NCBI GenBank assembly: GCA_030704615.1
Contig: CM060734.1
Span: 7,008,001-7,068,000 of the forward strand
Source: Takakia lepidozioides
Taxonomy: Eukaryota; Streptophyta; Takakiopsida; Takakiales; Takakiaceae
DNA: 60,000 bases
Direction of reading: 5' to 3'
Shown here: piece after piece, positions 9,896 through 20,543 of the stretch
Layout: each line of letters opens with the position of its first letter
Numbering within the stretch: position 1 is the first letter of the stretch
Program-made: the position numbers and the translations under genes
Notes under the pieces: model-generated
Database searches by the model: none
Told to the model about the DNA's origin: nothing
Seen by the model: only the letters and a program-made list of their open reading frames with translations

Positions 9896-12800
9896 GGCGG
9901 GAGGGTGACTCCTTCCGACTGGAAAAGAAGTGGGATAGGCCACGCAGCGATAATGGCACATGGAAATCGAAGGGAGGACCTTCACACGTCAAGGCGGCAC
10001 CCGGTGCTCCGAAAGGAAAATCAGGTGTGGTGGCTTATGGCGGACAGTTGGCGACCTTCGATGGAGTGTGCTTTAATTGCGGGGAGCCCGGGCACATGGC
10101 CAAGAAGTGTGCGAAACCCCGACAATTAAACATGACTCGGGCGACCACGAAGTTGTCCGAAGATTCCATCAGCCGCTTGGTGGAGGCAGTGGTCGCCAAG
10201 ACTTGCAAGGTAGGCAACTACTCTTGTGAATTGTATCAGGAGACTAAAGCCTTGCGTAAAAGGAGTCAGTTAATGTTTGTGAGCGGGATAATTTCCGGAA
10301 CTAATGTGTCGTTGTCGGTGGACACAGGAACGTCGCACTCCTTCATGATGCCGGCCACAACACGGAAGTTGGGGCTCCCGACAAGTGATGTGGGGGCCTC
10401 TATTGAAGTGCGTTCTGCCAAAGGAGAACCACAACTGGCGACGAGGTTGGCGTTCAATGTTCCTCTTCAGCTGGGGAGTTGGGAGGGACGTGAAAACTTC
10501 ACCATTTGTGAGATCGATGGAGTGGATCTCATTTTGGGGATGACATTTTTGAGCAAATCCGGAGCGGTCATAGATGGCCGCAAGAGAGTAGTCACGCTAC
10601 CATGTGGGAATGGTGGTGAAGTTTTACGGGTGTTGGAAACGCCTAACCGAGTGGGAGGGCGAATAAACCTGCTGACAGCAAGGAGTGGGCCGTGGAGGAG
10701 CCACACGAGCCCCAGTTTTTGCTTTACGTGAGACAGGTGGAAGGAGAAGTCGATAGGGAGCCGAGCCCAGATTGGATTAAGGGGATCCTGGAGAAATACC
10801 AGGATGTGATGTTGGAGGATTTACCAAACGGCTTGCAACCGCGAAGAGGAGTTGACCACAAGATAGAGGTGATACCGGGATCGGAGCCGCCTGCCAAGGC
10901 GCGGTTGAGCCACAGAGAGTTGGTCGAGCTGAAGGCCTAGCTCAAGGATCTAATGGCAAAGGGGTACATCCGGCCGAGTAAGTCACCTTACGGAGCCCTG
11001 ATACTATTCGTAGATAAGAAGGATGGGACGCTGCGGATGTGTGTCGATTACAGGGCTCTGAATGAGGTGACTATAAAAAACCGGTACCCTTTGCCAAGGA
11101 TCGATGACCTCTTTGATCGGTTGGCAGGAGCAAAGTATTTCAGCCGGATTGATTTACGTTTGGGTTACCACCAGATCCGGATAGCGAAATGAGATGAGGA
11201 AAAGACAGCTTGCAGGACAAGGTATGGCTCATACGAATTTTTGGTGATGCTTTTTGGGCTCACCAACGCGCCAGCAACCTTTAGCACCCTCATGAACTAC
11301 CTCTTTCAGGAGTGGTTGGATGACTTTGTGATCATGTACATCGACGACATCTTGGTGTACTCGAAAACGAAGGAAGAGCATTTGGAGCACCTCAAAAGGG
11401 TGTTCCAGAAATTGCGGGAAGGGAAGCTGTATGCCAAAGCTTCAAAGTGTGAATTCGGGGTCACAAAAGTGGAGTTCCTAGGGCATGTGATTACACAGGA
11501 TGGAATCAAAATGGATGAAAAAAAGGTGAGGGCGATCTTGGACTGGGAACCTCCAACTTCGGTCTTGGGAGTGCGATTCTTCCTACGACTCGCCTCCTAT
11601 TACCGAAAGTATGTGAGAAATTTCGCCAAGATCGCGGGGCCGCTGTCAGACCTTCTGTGTAAGTCCAAGGTATGGGTATGGAATACCTTTTGTGGCCAAG
11701 CTTTTGCCGAGTTGAAGCAGCGGATGGCGGAAGCTCCAGTCTTGAAAATCCCGGAGTTCGACCGTCTATTTGAGATTCATACAAATGCGTCGGACTTTGC
11801 AATCGGTGGTGTGCTGATGTAGGATGGACGTCCAGTGGCTTACGAAAGTAAGAAACTGAATGAAGTGGAGCGACAGTGGCCTACGCACGAGAAAGAAATG
11901 AAGGCGGTGGTGCATTGCCTTGAGCTTTGGCGCCACTATGTTGGTTCCAACCCGGTGAAGGCGTTCACGGACAATGTCACGGTGAAGTATTTTGCCACAC
12001 AGCCTAAGTTGTCCCCAAAACAACTTAGGTGGCAAGACACTTTGGCAATGTTCAACGTGGATATCCAATACAAACCGGGACGGGACAATGTGGTGGCCGA
12101 TGCTTTAAGTAGAAAGCAGCAGCTCATGTTGGTGTACAGGGGCGAGACAGCGCTCCAAAGGAAGATCCGGAAGGCTTACCGGAAGGATGAAATGGCGAAG
12201 TCCGTGATGCACGACTTGAGGTTGGGGGTTAAATCATAGTTCCACTTGCACAATGGACTGCTCCGGTACAAGCAAAAGCGTCTCTACGTACCAAAGGGAG
12301 GGATCAGAGATAGTCTCTTGAGAAAATGCCACGATGGCCCGCTTGTGGGCCACGGCGGAGCCAAGCGCACCGCGGCACTCTTGAAGAAAGAGTATTTCTG
12401 GCCCAAACTGAGGGAGGAGGCCGAGGAGTATGTCAAGACATGCACCACATGCCAACAAAACCGGAGCGAGTACAAAAAGCAAGCAGGGCTGCTACAACCC
12501 TTGCCGATTCCAGAGGGGTCTTGGGAAAGTGTCTCGATGGATTTCATGATTGCTTTGCCACTGTCAAAAGGATTTGCAATCATGGTGGTGGTGGATAGGC
12601 TCAGTAAAATGGGCCATTTCATCCCCACCAAGGAGACGGCAACGGCGCAGGAGACGGGGCGACTTTGCTTCGCCCACGTCTTCAAGCATCATGGACTCCC
12701 GAAGGATATTGTCTTGGACCTCGATCCAAAGTTTACAAGTAAATTTTTGGAGGGCACTTTGGAAGAAAATGGGGACGAGGCTCAAGATAAGCACAGCCTT

Positions 12801-13159
12801 CCGACCTACAACGGACGGCCAAACGGAAAGAGTGAACTCCGTGGTGAAGCAGATCTTGCGGAATTATGCGTCGGTAGACCAGTCGGACTGGGTGGAGCAC
12901 TTGGATGCGGCAGAGTTCTGTTATAATAACACAAAACACTCCGCAACGAGAGTTTATGGTGCCGACAAGTTGGGCTGCCCAGGATGGTGAGGAGCCGGCA
13001 GCAGCAGCGGTGCTGGAAGAACGCGAGCGTTTGTTGGAGCTCGCAAAGTACAACATTGCCAAAGCTAGGAAACGGTATGAACGGCAGGCAAATCGGAAGC
13101 GGAGGGAAGTTAAGTTTGAGGCAGGCACGGAGGTCTGGTTGAACATAAAGAATTTTTGA
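9896..13159 (+). pseudogene. Gag zinc knuckle and pol of Gypsy element 1
   Basis: In order: a Gag tail and zinc knuckle CFNCGEPGHMAKKC (10072-10113); retropepsin with VDTGTSHSF (about 10318); RT with [19 protein letters not shown] (11040-11100) and the catalytic YIDDILVYSK (11338); RNase H (FEIHTNASDFAIGGVLM, about 11768); the integrase HHCC region (CTTCQQN); and the core with SVSMDFMIALPLS. Stops at about 10938, 11190, 11821 and 12237 and a frameshift near 10680 destroy the reading frame. The last segment (12905-13159) resembles the integrase C-terminus. The same family is present on the minus strand at 41013-45256, which lets each lesion be recognised. Confidence 0.85.
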
Positions 13160-13802
13160 CTCCCATCCAAGGGGCAAGGAAACTTGCGCCTTCTTTGGGA
13201 GTTCACGTGCTAGTGCGCACCTGACACGTGCGCGTACTATAACTGCGCTACCGAGGGGTTGCCTTGTAGTGCGTGCTAACGCGGAAGCTACGTGCTTCTG
13301 TTCACGTACTATAATTGTGTAGCCTCGGGACAAAGTCGTAGTGCGGCTTCGGAGTATTTCCGTACCTCAGGCCAGCATTCCAAGGCGGACCCAATTGTAG
13401 TGATTGGGGCGCATGGTTGGTTCAAGGTTATCTTCCTAGTAAAAAAAGGTTCAAGATGAACCCTTGAGCCGTGATGCCAAAAAGCGGCATCATGAGCGGT
13501 CGCAAGCAATGTTGTTGCAGTAAGGCGGTTTGATCCTTGGGGAGGATCATTCCTTGGCCTGGGAGTGGGCCAAGAAGAGTGCACTGGGTGGAGCTTGAGA
13601 GGCTTCACCCTTGGCCGAGACTTGGAGGAAGTCGGCCGAACTAGCTAGTGGAGAGTAGAGTCAAGTGGGGGTTTGGTTCTCTGCCACGGGACGCCATGGT
13701 ATGGAAACAAACTCCTTGATGTGGGACGCCACAACTTGGATGTTAGTTTCTACAAAACGGACAAATCGATAAGGACATCGACTCCCTGTTGGTAGGGGTG
13801 TG
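13160..13802. other. Spacer between pol and 3' LTR
   Basis: No gene is supported. Two related phrases around 13215-13345 (GCGCGTACTATAACTGCGCTACC and ACGTACTATAATTGTGTAGCC, partly) suggest a decayed duplication. The remainder looks like untranslated element sequence. Confidence 0.5.
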
Positions 13803-14270
13803 TGTCGCGGCCCTTTGCCTTGAGGGCAGGGGGTCGGGACACAAGAAGGGCTGCCCCTGTGGTGGGGGCGGTGGCAACAATGGGTATGGGGGCTGAAGCA
13901 CCCTTGAGTGCCCAAGGGACTCAAGGAGGCGGAGGCGCTCACTAGGTGGAGCCCCGCATACCGGGTTGCGGTGGGGGTGGTTCCACGAGGGGTGGTGGTA
14001 GCTTAGTGGGTCTTAGTGGGGGTGGCATAGGACTCACCATGGGGCTGAGACCTTGTGGTGGGAGTCATGGGGAGTCCTGGGACTCATCACGGTTAATTGG
14101 GGCTGTGGTGGGTGGGCCAAGACTCACCGCGACTCATCACCGGGAATCAAGGGTCTTCGTGGTGGTTCGTCATGAAAGGACTGTATTGTTTGTGAAACCC
14201 CTGTGGACAGTCACAGAAGTATATATAGGGAGTAGTAATCCCTCGGCTGAAATTAATACCATTGCTCAAC
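13803..14270 (+). repeat. 3' LTR of Gypsy element 1
   Basis: The LTR starts TGTCGCGGCC like 8844 and runs through the same TATA-like box (14219-14230). It continues about 30-40 bases beyond the point where the 5' copy is interrupted. The exact end cannot be fixed because no intact partner is present. Confidence 0.7.
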
Positions 14271-14711
14271 TAGCTTCTTTCTCCAATAATCTTCTTTATA
14301 AATGATCAATAATTCCCTATACCATCCTTTACTCACCAACTGTAATTGTGGTATCTTTTTATCACTGCAACAAAGCTTCTTAAAGATATCTATCGACAGA
14401 TTGTCTAACAAATTAGTAATCAACTCTGACGATTCTTTTACTTCCTCATCATTTGACTTTTCCATTCAGATGCCCTTTTCCTCACTATTAATCTCTCCCG
14501 TTTAATTTAATCGAGGACTTCCCACCCCAAAGTCTTTTATTCGCGCCTTCATATATCCTAGATATCCATCTAAAGGACAACACCACATTTGGATCCACTT
14601 ACGTCTCAGATAACAATGTTTATATAGAACCAATAACTCCTTGTACCAAGCTTTACTTATACTCTCTAATTGCACTAATTCTGCATCATTACATAATAGA
14701 CTCTTTGTCAA
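14253..14711 (-). pseudogene. Two F-box-like relics in tandem
   Basis: Two AT-rich frames on the minus strand resemble each other and an F-box. The first contains LSIDIFKKLCCSDKK then VSKGWYRELL (14253-14465). The second contains SLLCNDAELVQLESISKAW then YKELL (14502-14711). F-box domains bind SKP1 in ubiquitin ligases, but here only the domain-like part is present in each. Base composition is clearly more AT-rich than the flanking elements. They could be host gene fragments, capture by a transposon, or viral DNA. The identification rests on a short pattern. Confidence 0.4.
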
Positions 14712-15053
14712 GTTAAATAAGCACAGTGTGAAAACAGCTAGAATAAAACTAGTTATTTGTATTTAACACTTGGATTTAGGTCAAGTGTTAAATCAGATGT
14801 CAAGTTTAGTTTGACACCTGGTCCGTCTTATCTTCACGAGAGCGGCAGTCGCGCGGCTCATCTTTCTCGAGTTGAGCCTGCGCGACCAAGCTCCTGCATG
14901 CGGTTAGATTTGAGTGTGCTTATGTAGGGGTACAGGTTGTTGTGGGGTGGAGTCCCCATAGCTTGGGGTGCCCCTGGCTCGACTACTATTTCTAAGAGTG
15001 ATGGTTTGGTTTTCATGTTTTGTGTAAACAATGTGTTCATTGGTTTTCTATCA
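14706..15053 (+). repeat. 348-bp LTR-like repeat, copy 1
   Basis: The unit starts TGTCAAGTTAAATAAGC and ends TTTTCTATCA, giving TG...CA ends. A copy with very few differences lies at 38050-38397 in the same orientation. It holds repeated TCAAGTTTAG/GTCAAGTGTTAAAT phrases. The TG...CA ends and the size suggest a solo LTR, but no 5-bp target duplication is visible. Confidence 0.6.
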
Positions 15054-16229
15054 CTCGAGAAAGATGACTCTTACCTGTGAGTGCAAGGTAGGAGTTGAGG
15101 GTTAGCACTTGCAAGATTACCTGTGTATAAGTAGTGCTTAGTTTGAGAAGCATATCATTGAATGTGATCACAAGATTCAGCGTGCCCTGAAACGCCTGGA
15201 GGATGACGATGCCGGAGCCGCCACTGTTATTGCAGTCGCTAAAGCTACCAAGTCACCAGAGGCTTTGGAGTACACGAGGAGAGACTTAAAAATGCAGCAG
15301 CAAATGCTAGTTGGCACCTATGCGTGATCCTTGAAGCTGGATGATTGTTTCCCCAGTAAGCTTATAGAGAAGCTCTATCGTGCAACATGGAGCAGCGCTG
15401 GCAAGCTGTGAACGCTGATACCTGCACTCTTGCAGTCTTGGAGTCCAAACTAGGACACGGGGAATATGACCGGTCAACAACCAAGGTGCTGCATTTGATC
15501 AACAATCCTGAAGCGGAGGGAGCCCAGGCCACGGACTAGCTCGTCTCGTCTTACCCTGGGAGTGCAAAGGATGAATAGGTGAATATTCTTTGGCAGATCA
15601 GAGCAGGGCGGAGCTCGTTGCGTTGACTGGCTAGCCGTTATATAGTCGACAGTCGCTTAAGCTGCAGGGTTACGTTGCCGGGTGATCGATATTGTTTCCA
15701 GGTCTTCATTTGGTGGGCATGCCGGGAGCGTGGAGGGGATGACATTGAGACGGCAACAGAGGCTCAGCTGTGGAGGCAGTTCACATTAGCAACGTGGCTT
15801 TACCGAATACAACAGCTTTCTGGACAAGATGCTTGCGAGGTTGTAGGGGTCAGCTGCAAATGCTAAATGCCACTCTGTTCACTTGCAGGTAGCTTCTGCG
15901 ACAATCTAGTACAAACAACATGCACAATTGTAGCAGAAGGATGGTCAGACGAGTTCTCCAGGAAAGCTCTGAAATGCACAGGACCATTTTTGCTCCGTCT
16001 AATGGGTATGCTGTGTCTGTTGCAGCAAAGCTGTGACAAGCAAATTGTAGGCAGATCACCTTCACCTGCATGTGGTTTCATGTGCTCTTTGGAGACTTGT
16101 GTCTCTGTTCCTTATGAAAGGGCTGTTGCTATGGATTGCGACTGGTGATGCTCAGTTGAGTAAAGGAACGAAGTTCACTCCTCCGATGTTTTTGTGTGCA
16201 ACCTAGTCTGTAATTGGTGCCAACCTGGC
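15054..16229. other. No clear gene; decayed sequence
   Basis: Short frames such as ALKRLEDDDAGAATVIAVAK (15188-15248) look like coding relics, possibly gag of an unknown element, but they are stopped quickly. Nothing else is recognisable. Confidence 0.5.
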
Positions 16230-16833
16230 TTAGGGGGCAGCTGGCTTGTAGCTGAGGTGAAGAGCCGGTTGAATGCGGCCATTGGGGGCTCTACCCACAT
16301 TCTCCATACACTCAAAGGTCCCAGCAGTAACGGGCTCCACAATCAATGCGTCCTTGAGCTTTCCATCATCATCTTTTTGAAAGCAGTGAGCCAAGCCTAA
16401 CACAATATAGTCATCGTCATTCCAGTCCGGGTCTTCTCCCACGGCAAAAGCCTTGGCAATCGCACAGGAAGGTTTTAGACTCTGCCTGGCAGGTTTAGAA
16501 AAATAGACAGAGGTTCCCGTCAGTGACGGCTCTACAAAAGGAGAGCGAGAAAGACGACTTCCTGTGGATGATGAAGCTGGCTCTCCCAAGTAAGCCCTCC
16601 GTCAAGTGAACTGCATCTACTGGAGCTCGGCTTGACGAAGCCTTTGCTGACGATGCCTCTCTGTTGGAGATGGCGTCTACCGCCAAACCAGTTTTCAAAG
16701 CCTTCCAGTAACCTGCTACAAACGCCATCGAAACAGCTACAGCCAGGAAGCGAAGCGAAGAAGACAAAATACGTTGATGAGTGTAGAAGGATAGCTTAGA
16801 AACTGATGGAAAAAGGCCGAGGTGGGTTGTCAC
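16230..16833 (-). CDS. Unidentified coding fragment with a conserved-looking C-terminal part
   Basis: Two overlapping minus-strand frames meet near 16590. The upstream part (16833-16590) has a Ser/Arg-rich start, then AVAVSMAFVAGYWKALKTG. The downstream part (16589-16230) has CAIAKAFAVGEDPDWNDDDY, LGLAHCFQKDDDGKL and a TAGTFECMENVG segment. Composition and spacing look like a real protein rather than a shadow frame, and it is not a transposon protein I know. A Ser/Arg-rich start could be an organelle targeting signal, but that is a guess. The change of frame may be an intron boundary or a frameshift. It may be a captured host exon. Confidence 0.4.
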
Positions 16834-17259
16834 AGGTATTCGCCATACAGGTGAGTGGGCTCCGTGAAGACCTCAAAAAAAAAAAAAAAAAACAAAACAT
16901 GCCGGCACTTGTGCACTGCAGAAAAGCAATGGAGAAGGGAGCAGTTTTTAATGGCGAGAAAGTTTTGGTGTTAAAAATAATATTTTTTTTTTAAAAAAAA
17001 AACCATTTTGATCTAATTTAAATGATTTAGAGCCTGGTTGGTCATATCTTTGTCAAATGAGCTCCGTTTGACTCAGTTCTTGAGGGGATAACTGCAGAAA
17101 GGGGAAATCTACCTATTTAGACCTGGTTTTTGTTTTTGGGACTCTGCTAAAAATCTATGGAATTTTTAGAGTGTGAGTGTGCCATGAAAGATCCACAATC
17201 CTGTCTCTAGAACCTGTGCTGGTCTATATGAGAGACAAATTTGTGGATGTACTCCTTGC
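16834..17259. other. AT-rich leader before the methyltransferase element
   Basis: There are homopolymer runs (A at 16876-16893, T and A at 16981-17000) and no gene. It may be untranslated leader of the following retroelement; no LTR or primer-binding site could be recognised. Confidence 0.4.
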
Positions 17260-20200
17260 ATGGCTGGGGGAAATGAGGACGTAATTGAAGGGCAGGTCTC
17301 TTCTCTTAGCCTGTGCACACAAGGGGACAGGATTTATGTTTCCCAAGGAACTCAGACTGATTTGAGTGGAGAACAGTTGGACGAGTTGATTGCATACTGG
17401 GAGTCAGGCATTAGCAGTAGACAACAGACTGCTGTAGTTGGCATTGAGGGCCTCAATATCGCCTTGGACAGTCAGAACTCTGTTGGAGCCAGCAGTTCTG
17501 CAGCTGTAGGTGAAATACCAAAGTGGGTGAAAGCTAGGCTTGGAACACAGCCAAAGACAGCCCCGGGAACCAAGGTGCTCAGCCACAAGGCCGTGGTGTA
17601 CTGGAGCAGAGAAGCAGGAGCTACACAAGTTTGTGCAATCAGACATGGTTGCAGCCGGATACGCTCTGCACAGGGCAACCACGAGCGGGGGTTCATCAGC
17701 AATGACATGTTTGTTGTGCGTGAAGGAGATGCAGTCATTCGCAATGAGGACACCCGCAACCGTCTCAAAGCTTTCGAGTTGAGAGACTATCATACCCTAC
17801 CTTTGTTTTCTTTAGTGTTCAGTGAGCGGGAGATAGGGGAGTATTGCTTTGTCTCTACCTGGCAGAAAAAGGAGGAGGGTTGGTTAGAGCGAGCTACTGT
17901 AGCTTGGGACAAGGTTAGTGGCAGGTTTCTGGACATAGATCAGGTGGAGTTTGCTGCAGCCGTGACTCGAGGAGCATCACGAGTTCCTGAGCCACGAGGT
18001 GCAGAGGTGGAATTGGATCCACAGCGTGGGGAGGCAAGCCGTCAAGCGAGGCTTCCTCAGTCATTCACATTAGCGGAGACTGTGTCGACGCCATCCATGG
18101 CACCTAGTTCTCGCCCGACTGCTACCGAGGCGGAGGTTACTCTGCCATTGGGGAGAGCTACACGTGCAGCACTGACACCTGCTACCAAAGCTAGTGCGGC
18201 CGGTGTGTTATTGGGGGCAGCCACCTCTGTGTGTCAGGCCCCACTGTTCTCGGCAACAATGATTGCGACGCCGGGGGTGAGACCAGCTGCAGTGTTACGA
18301 CTAGCAGCAACACTCTGTGAGAGTGGGGAGGTCACTTTATCTTCTGCGGAGTTAGTGGAAGGTGTAGTGGCAGAGGGATCCTCGGATTTGAGGGTCAAGA
18401 CTGCCACGGCTGCGCCCTGGCAAGCTGCAGCTGTCAGGTTGATGGAGCTGCCAGCTAGGCCAGCCTTTGAGCGCGTCATGGTGACACCTGGAGTTGTCTT
18501 GTTAGACAACCAGGGAGGCATTTTCACTTTGAGTGGACCGGCAGGCAAGAAGTACCGGCCACTGCGGGTCTTGTTGGACTCAGGAGCTCAGCCACTGATG
18601 TTGGGCAGAGCTGCTATTGCAGGTTTGGGCCTCATGGAGGCGGATATGGAGCCTTGTCATTTCCAGATACAGACATCTCTGGGAGGATCAGAGCAGGCTC
18701 GGGGCATGACACGGCATCAGTTGGCCATTAGACTGCAGCCGGATCATCCTATCGATGGTTCAGTAATGCGAGCCAAGGCCATTGTGACAGACGCAGTCTC
18801 TTACGATGTCCTCGTTGGTGGGGCAGTGTTATACCCCATGGGCTTCACCCTGGACTTTTGGGAGGAGTCAGCATCCTACAGGCCTGGATGGCAGTCAGGC
18901 GATGGTCGCCGTGCACAGCTCCCTGTGACATTCATTGGGGGTATAGCGGCTGCCCAGCGGGGCAAGATGCCAACACTAGCCGCCTTTACAGCTGCAGTTA
19001 GTTGGCCTAGAGAGTTGTTGGAAGGCAATGCCCATGCAGAGGATGTGCCACCTCCAGCAGAGCAGGATGACATGCATGGTATGGCGGAGTTGCCTGCCAT
19101 GGTTGCTCACACTCCATTGTGGGGTACGAGCCAGGATTTGCAGCAAGTTGCTGATCGACGGGTGCAACAAGCCTGGGTAGAGGCTTTTGTTCCGTCAGGA
19201 GAGCAGGAGAGTGCGGGTATTGCACCAAGACCACCTCAGTTGTCACCATTGGATACCACAACTATTGTGTGGCAGTATCCGGATGAAGGCATTTGCCTTC
19301 TGGACTTGTTTGGCGGGATCAGCACCGGATTGGCTGCTGTGCTACAGGCAGGTGTACGAGTTCGACGTTACCTGTATGTGGAGAGGGATGAGACTGCACG
19401 ACGCGTCTCACTGCGCCATGTTGCTCAGTTGGTACAGCAATACCCTGACTTGTTGCCCGTGTCTGCAGTTCGTGGATACCAACAAGCCTTGCCAGCAGAC
19501 ATTTCTTTGTTCGGGCCGCAGGATTTGGAGCAGGTTGGCTCCATTGATCTGGTAGTGGCAGGTTGGCCCTGCCAAGGGCATTCATCAGCCGGGCATGGCA
19601 ATGGATTGCGAGACTCGAGGACGGGTCTGTTTTGGGAGATGGTGCGGATTTTGCGCTGCTTGCAGCTTCATCAAGCTGCATCTCCAGCATACATCTTGGA
19701 GAATGTACCACTGATGGGTGATTCTCGGGCCAGGGTGATGGCCAGTGTGCATCAAGTCCGGTCGTGGCTTGGGTCAGCAGTGTTGCTGGATGCAGCTGCA
19801 GTGGGGTCACGGGCTCATCGTCCACGGCTTTGGTGGACTAACTTGATGCCACCCGCACTACTCAAGCGTGCATTTGATGGGGTGCAGCGGCCAGCACACC
19901 TTACCGTGGATGGCATTTTGGACACAGGGAGGCAGTCTCAACGTGTGAGACACGATGACCGTTCGCCTTTGGCAGTGGTCAACAGGGTGGGTCAACCACG
20001 AGCAGCATTACCTACACTGTTCAGCTTCCCAGGATCCCATGCTTTTCGGGATGGTGGACCTGGCCTCCTGTGGGATGCTCAGTTGCAGCAGTTAGTGGAG
20101 CCTAATGCCGACGAGCGAGAGCGGGCTATGGGGTTTCCACTGGGACCACGGTGGTGCCTTCTCTTTCTGAGGCATCACGGCGTCAGGTGTTGGGGCAAGT

Positions 20201-20534
20201 AATGGATCTCAATTGCTTGACTTGGATTATCAGCTTGGCTATGGCTGAGCAACGTAGAGTGCGGAGTGCACTCCCCTTCATGGTCTCTCTACCTACCGAG
20301 ACGGTACAGGCAGCGAGTGGGGGCGAGCCGGTGAAGACCATGGGGTGTAGACATCCATGGCACACGTGGGAGGTGCTCGAGGTCCAAAGGGAGTTGGCAG
20401 CCAAGGCAGCTGTGATGGATGAGGTTGGGGATTTTTCTCGGGTTGAGGAGGTTCTCAATGATGAGATGATGGGGCAGGATGAGGCCTTGTCATTGACTGA
20501 GTAGGAAGGGGGTACTGCTCAAGAGGTTGCAGCA
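17260..20534 (+). pseudogene. Retropepsin and cytosine-5 DNA methyltransferase part of the polyprotein
   Basis: Residues 1-240 are an unrecognised globular region (AIRHGCSRIRSAQGNHERGF, FSEREIGEYCFVSTWQKKE). Retropepsin follows with LLDSGAQPL (about 440). The methyltransferase has motif I DLFGGISTGL (about 680), catalytic motif IV GWPCQGHS (Cys 771), motif VI LENVP (about 813), motif VIII RAHRPRLWW (about 855) and motif IX ERERAMGF (about 955). ISTGL and the following VRVRRYLYVE recall DNMT3/DRM-type motif I more than DNMT1. It would methylate C5 of cytosine using AdoMet. A single base is missing just after 20136 (the other copy reads GCC there), which shifts frame before motif X; motif X-like LGQVMDLNCLTWI continues in the next frame. 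A TAG at 20502 replaces TGG of the other copy. Otherwise the catalytic core looks intact. Confidence 0.85.
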
Positions 20535-20543
20535 TAGCAACCA
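20535..20543 (+). other. Conserved stop with readthrough consensus, UAG CAA CCA
   Basis: In the frame joining the methyltransferase to RT, TAG is followed by CAACCA, which fits the UAG CAR YYA context known for programmed stop readthrough in plant viruses. The same TAG CAA CCA is present in frame in the second copy (53343-53345, minus). Both lie in a GGTTGC/GCAACC inverted repeat. I infer that RT-integrase is made by readthrough. Confidence 0.6.

Larger units (their letters stand above)
8844..14270 (+). mobile_element. Ty3/Gypsy LTR retrotransposon 1, degraded
   Basis: The element has two related LTR copies (8844 and 13803, both opening TGTCGCGGCCC), a gag segment that is inverted, and a zinc knuckle, retropepsin, RT, RNase H and integrase in order on the plus strand. 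Pol is interrupted by at least four stops and several frameshifts. It inserted into the diverged MULE fragment. The 3' LTR boundary is uncertain because the 5' LTR is interrupted by the gag inversion. Confidence 0.85.

Noticed and set aside
20502-20504. First in-frame TAG as the programmed stop
   Set aside because: The second copy has TGG at this place. Only the TAG at 20535 is shared.
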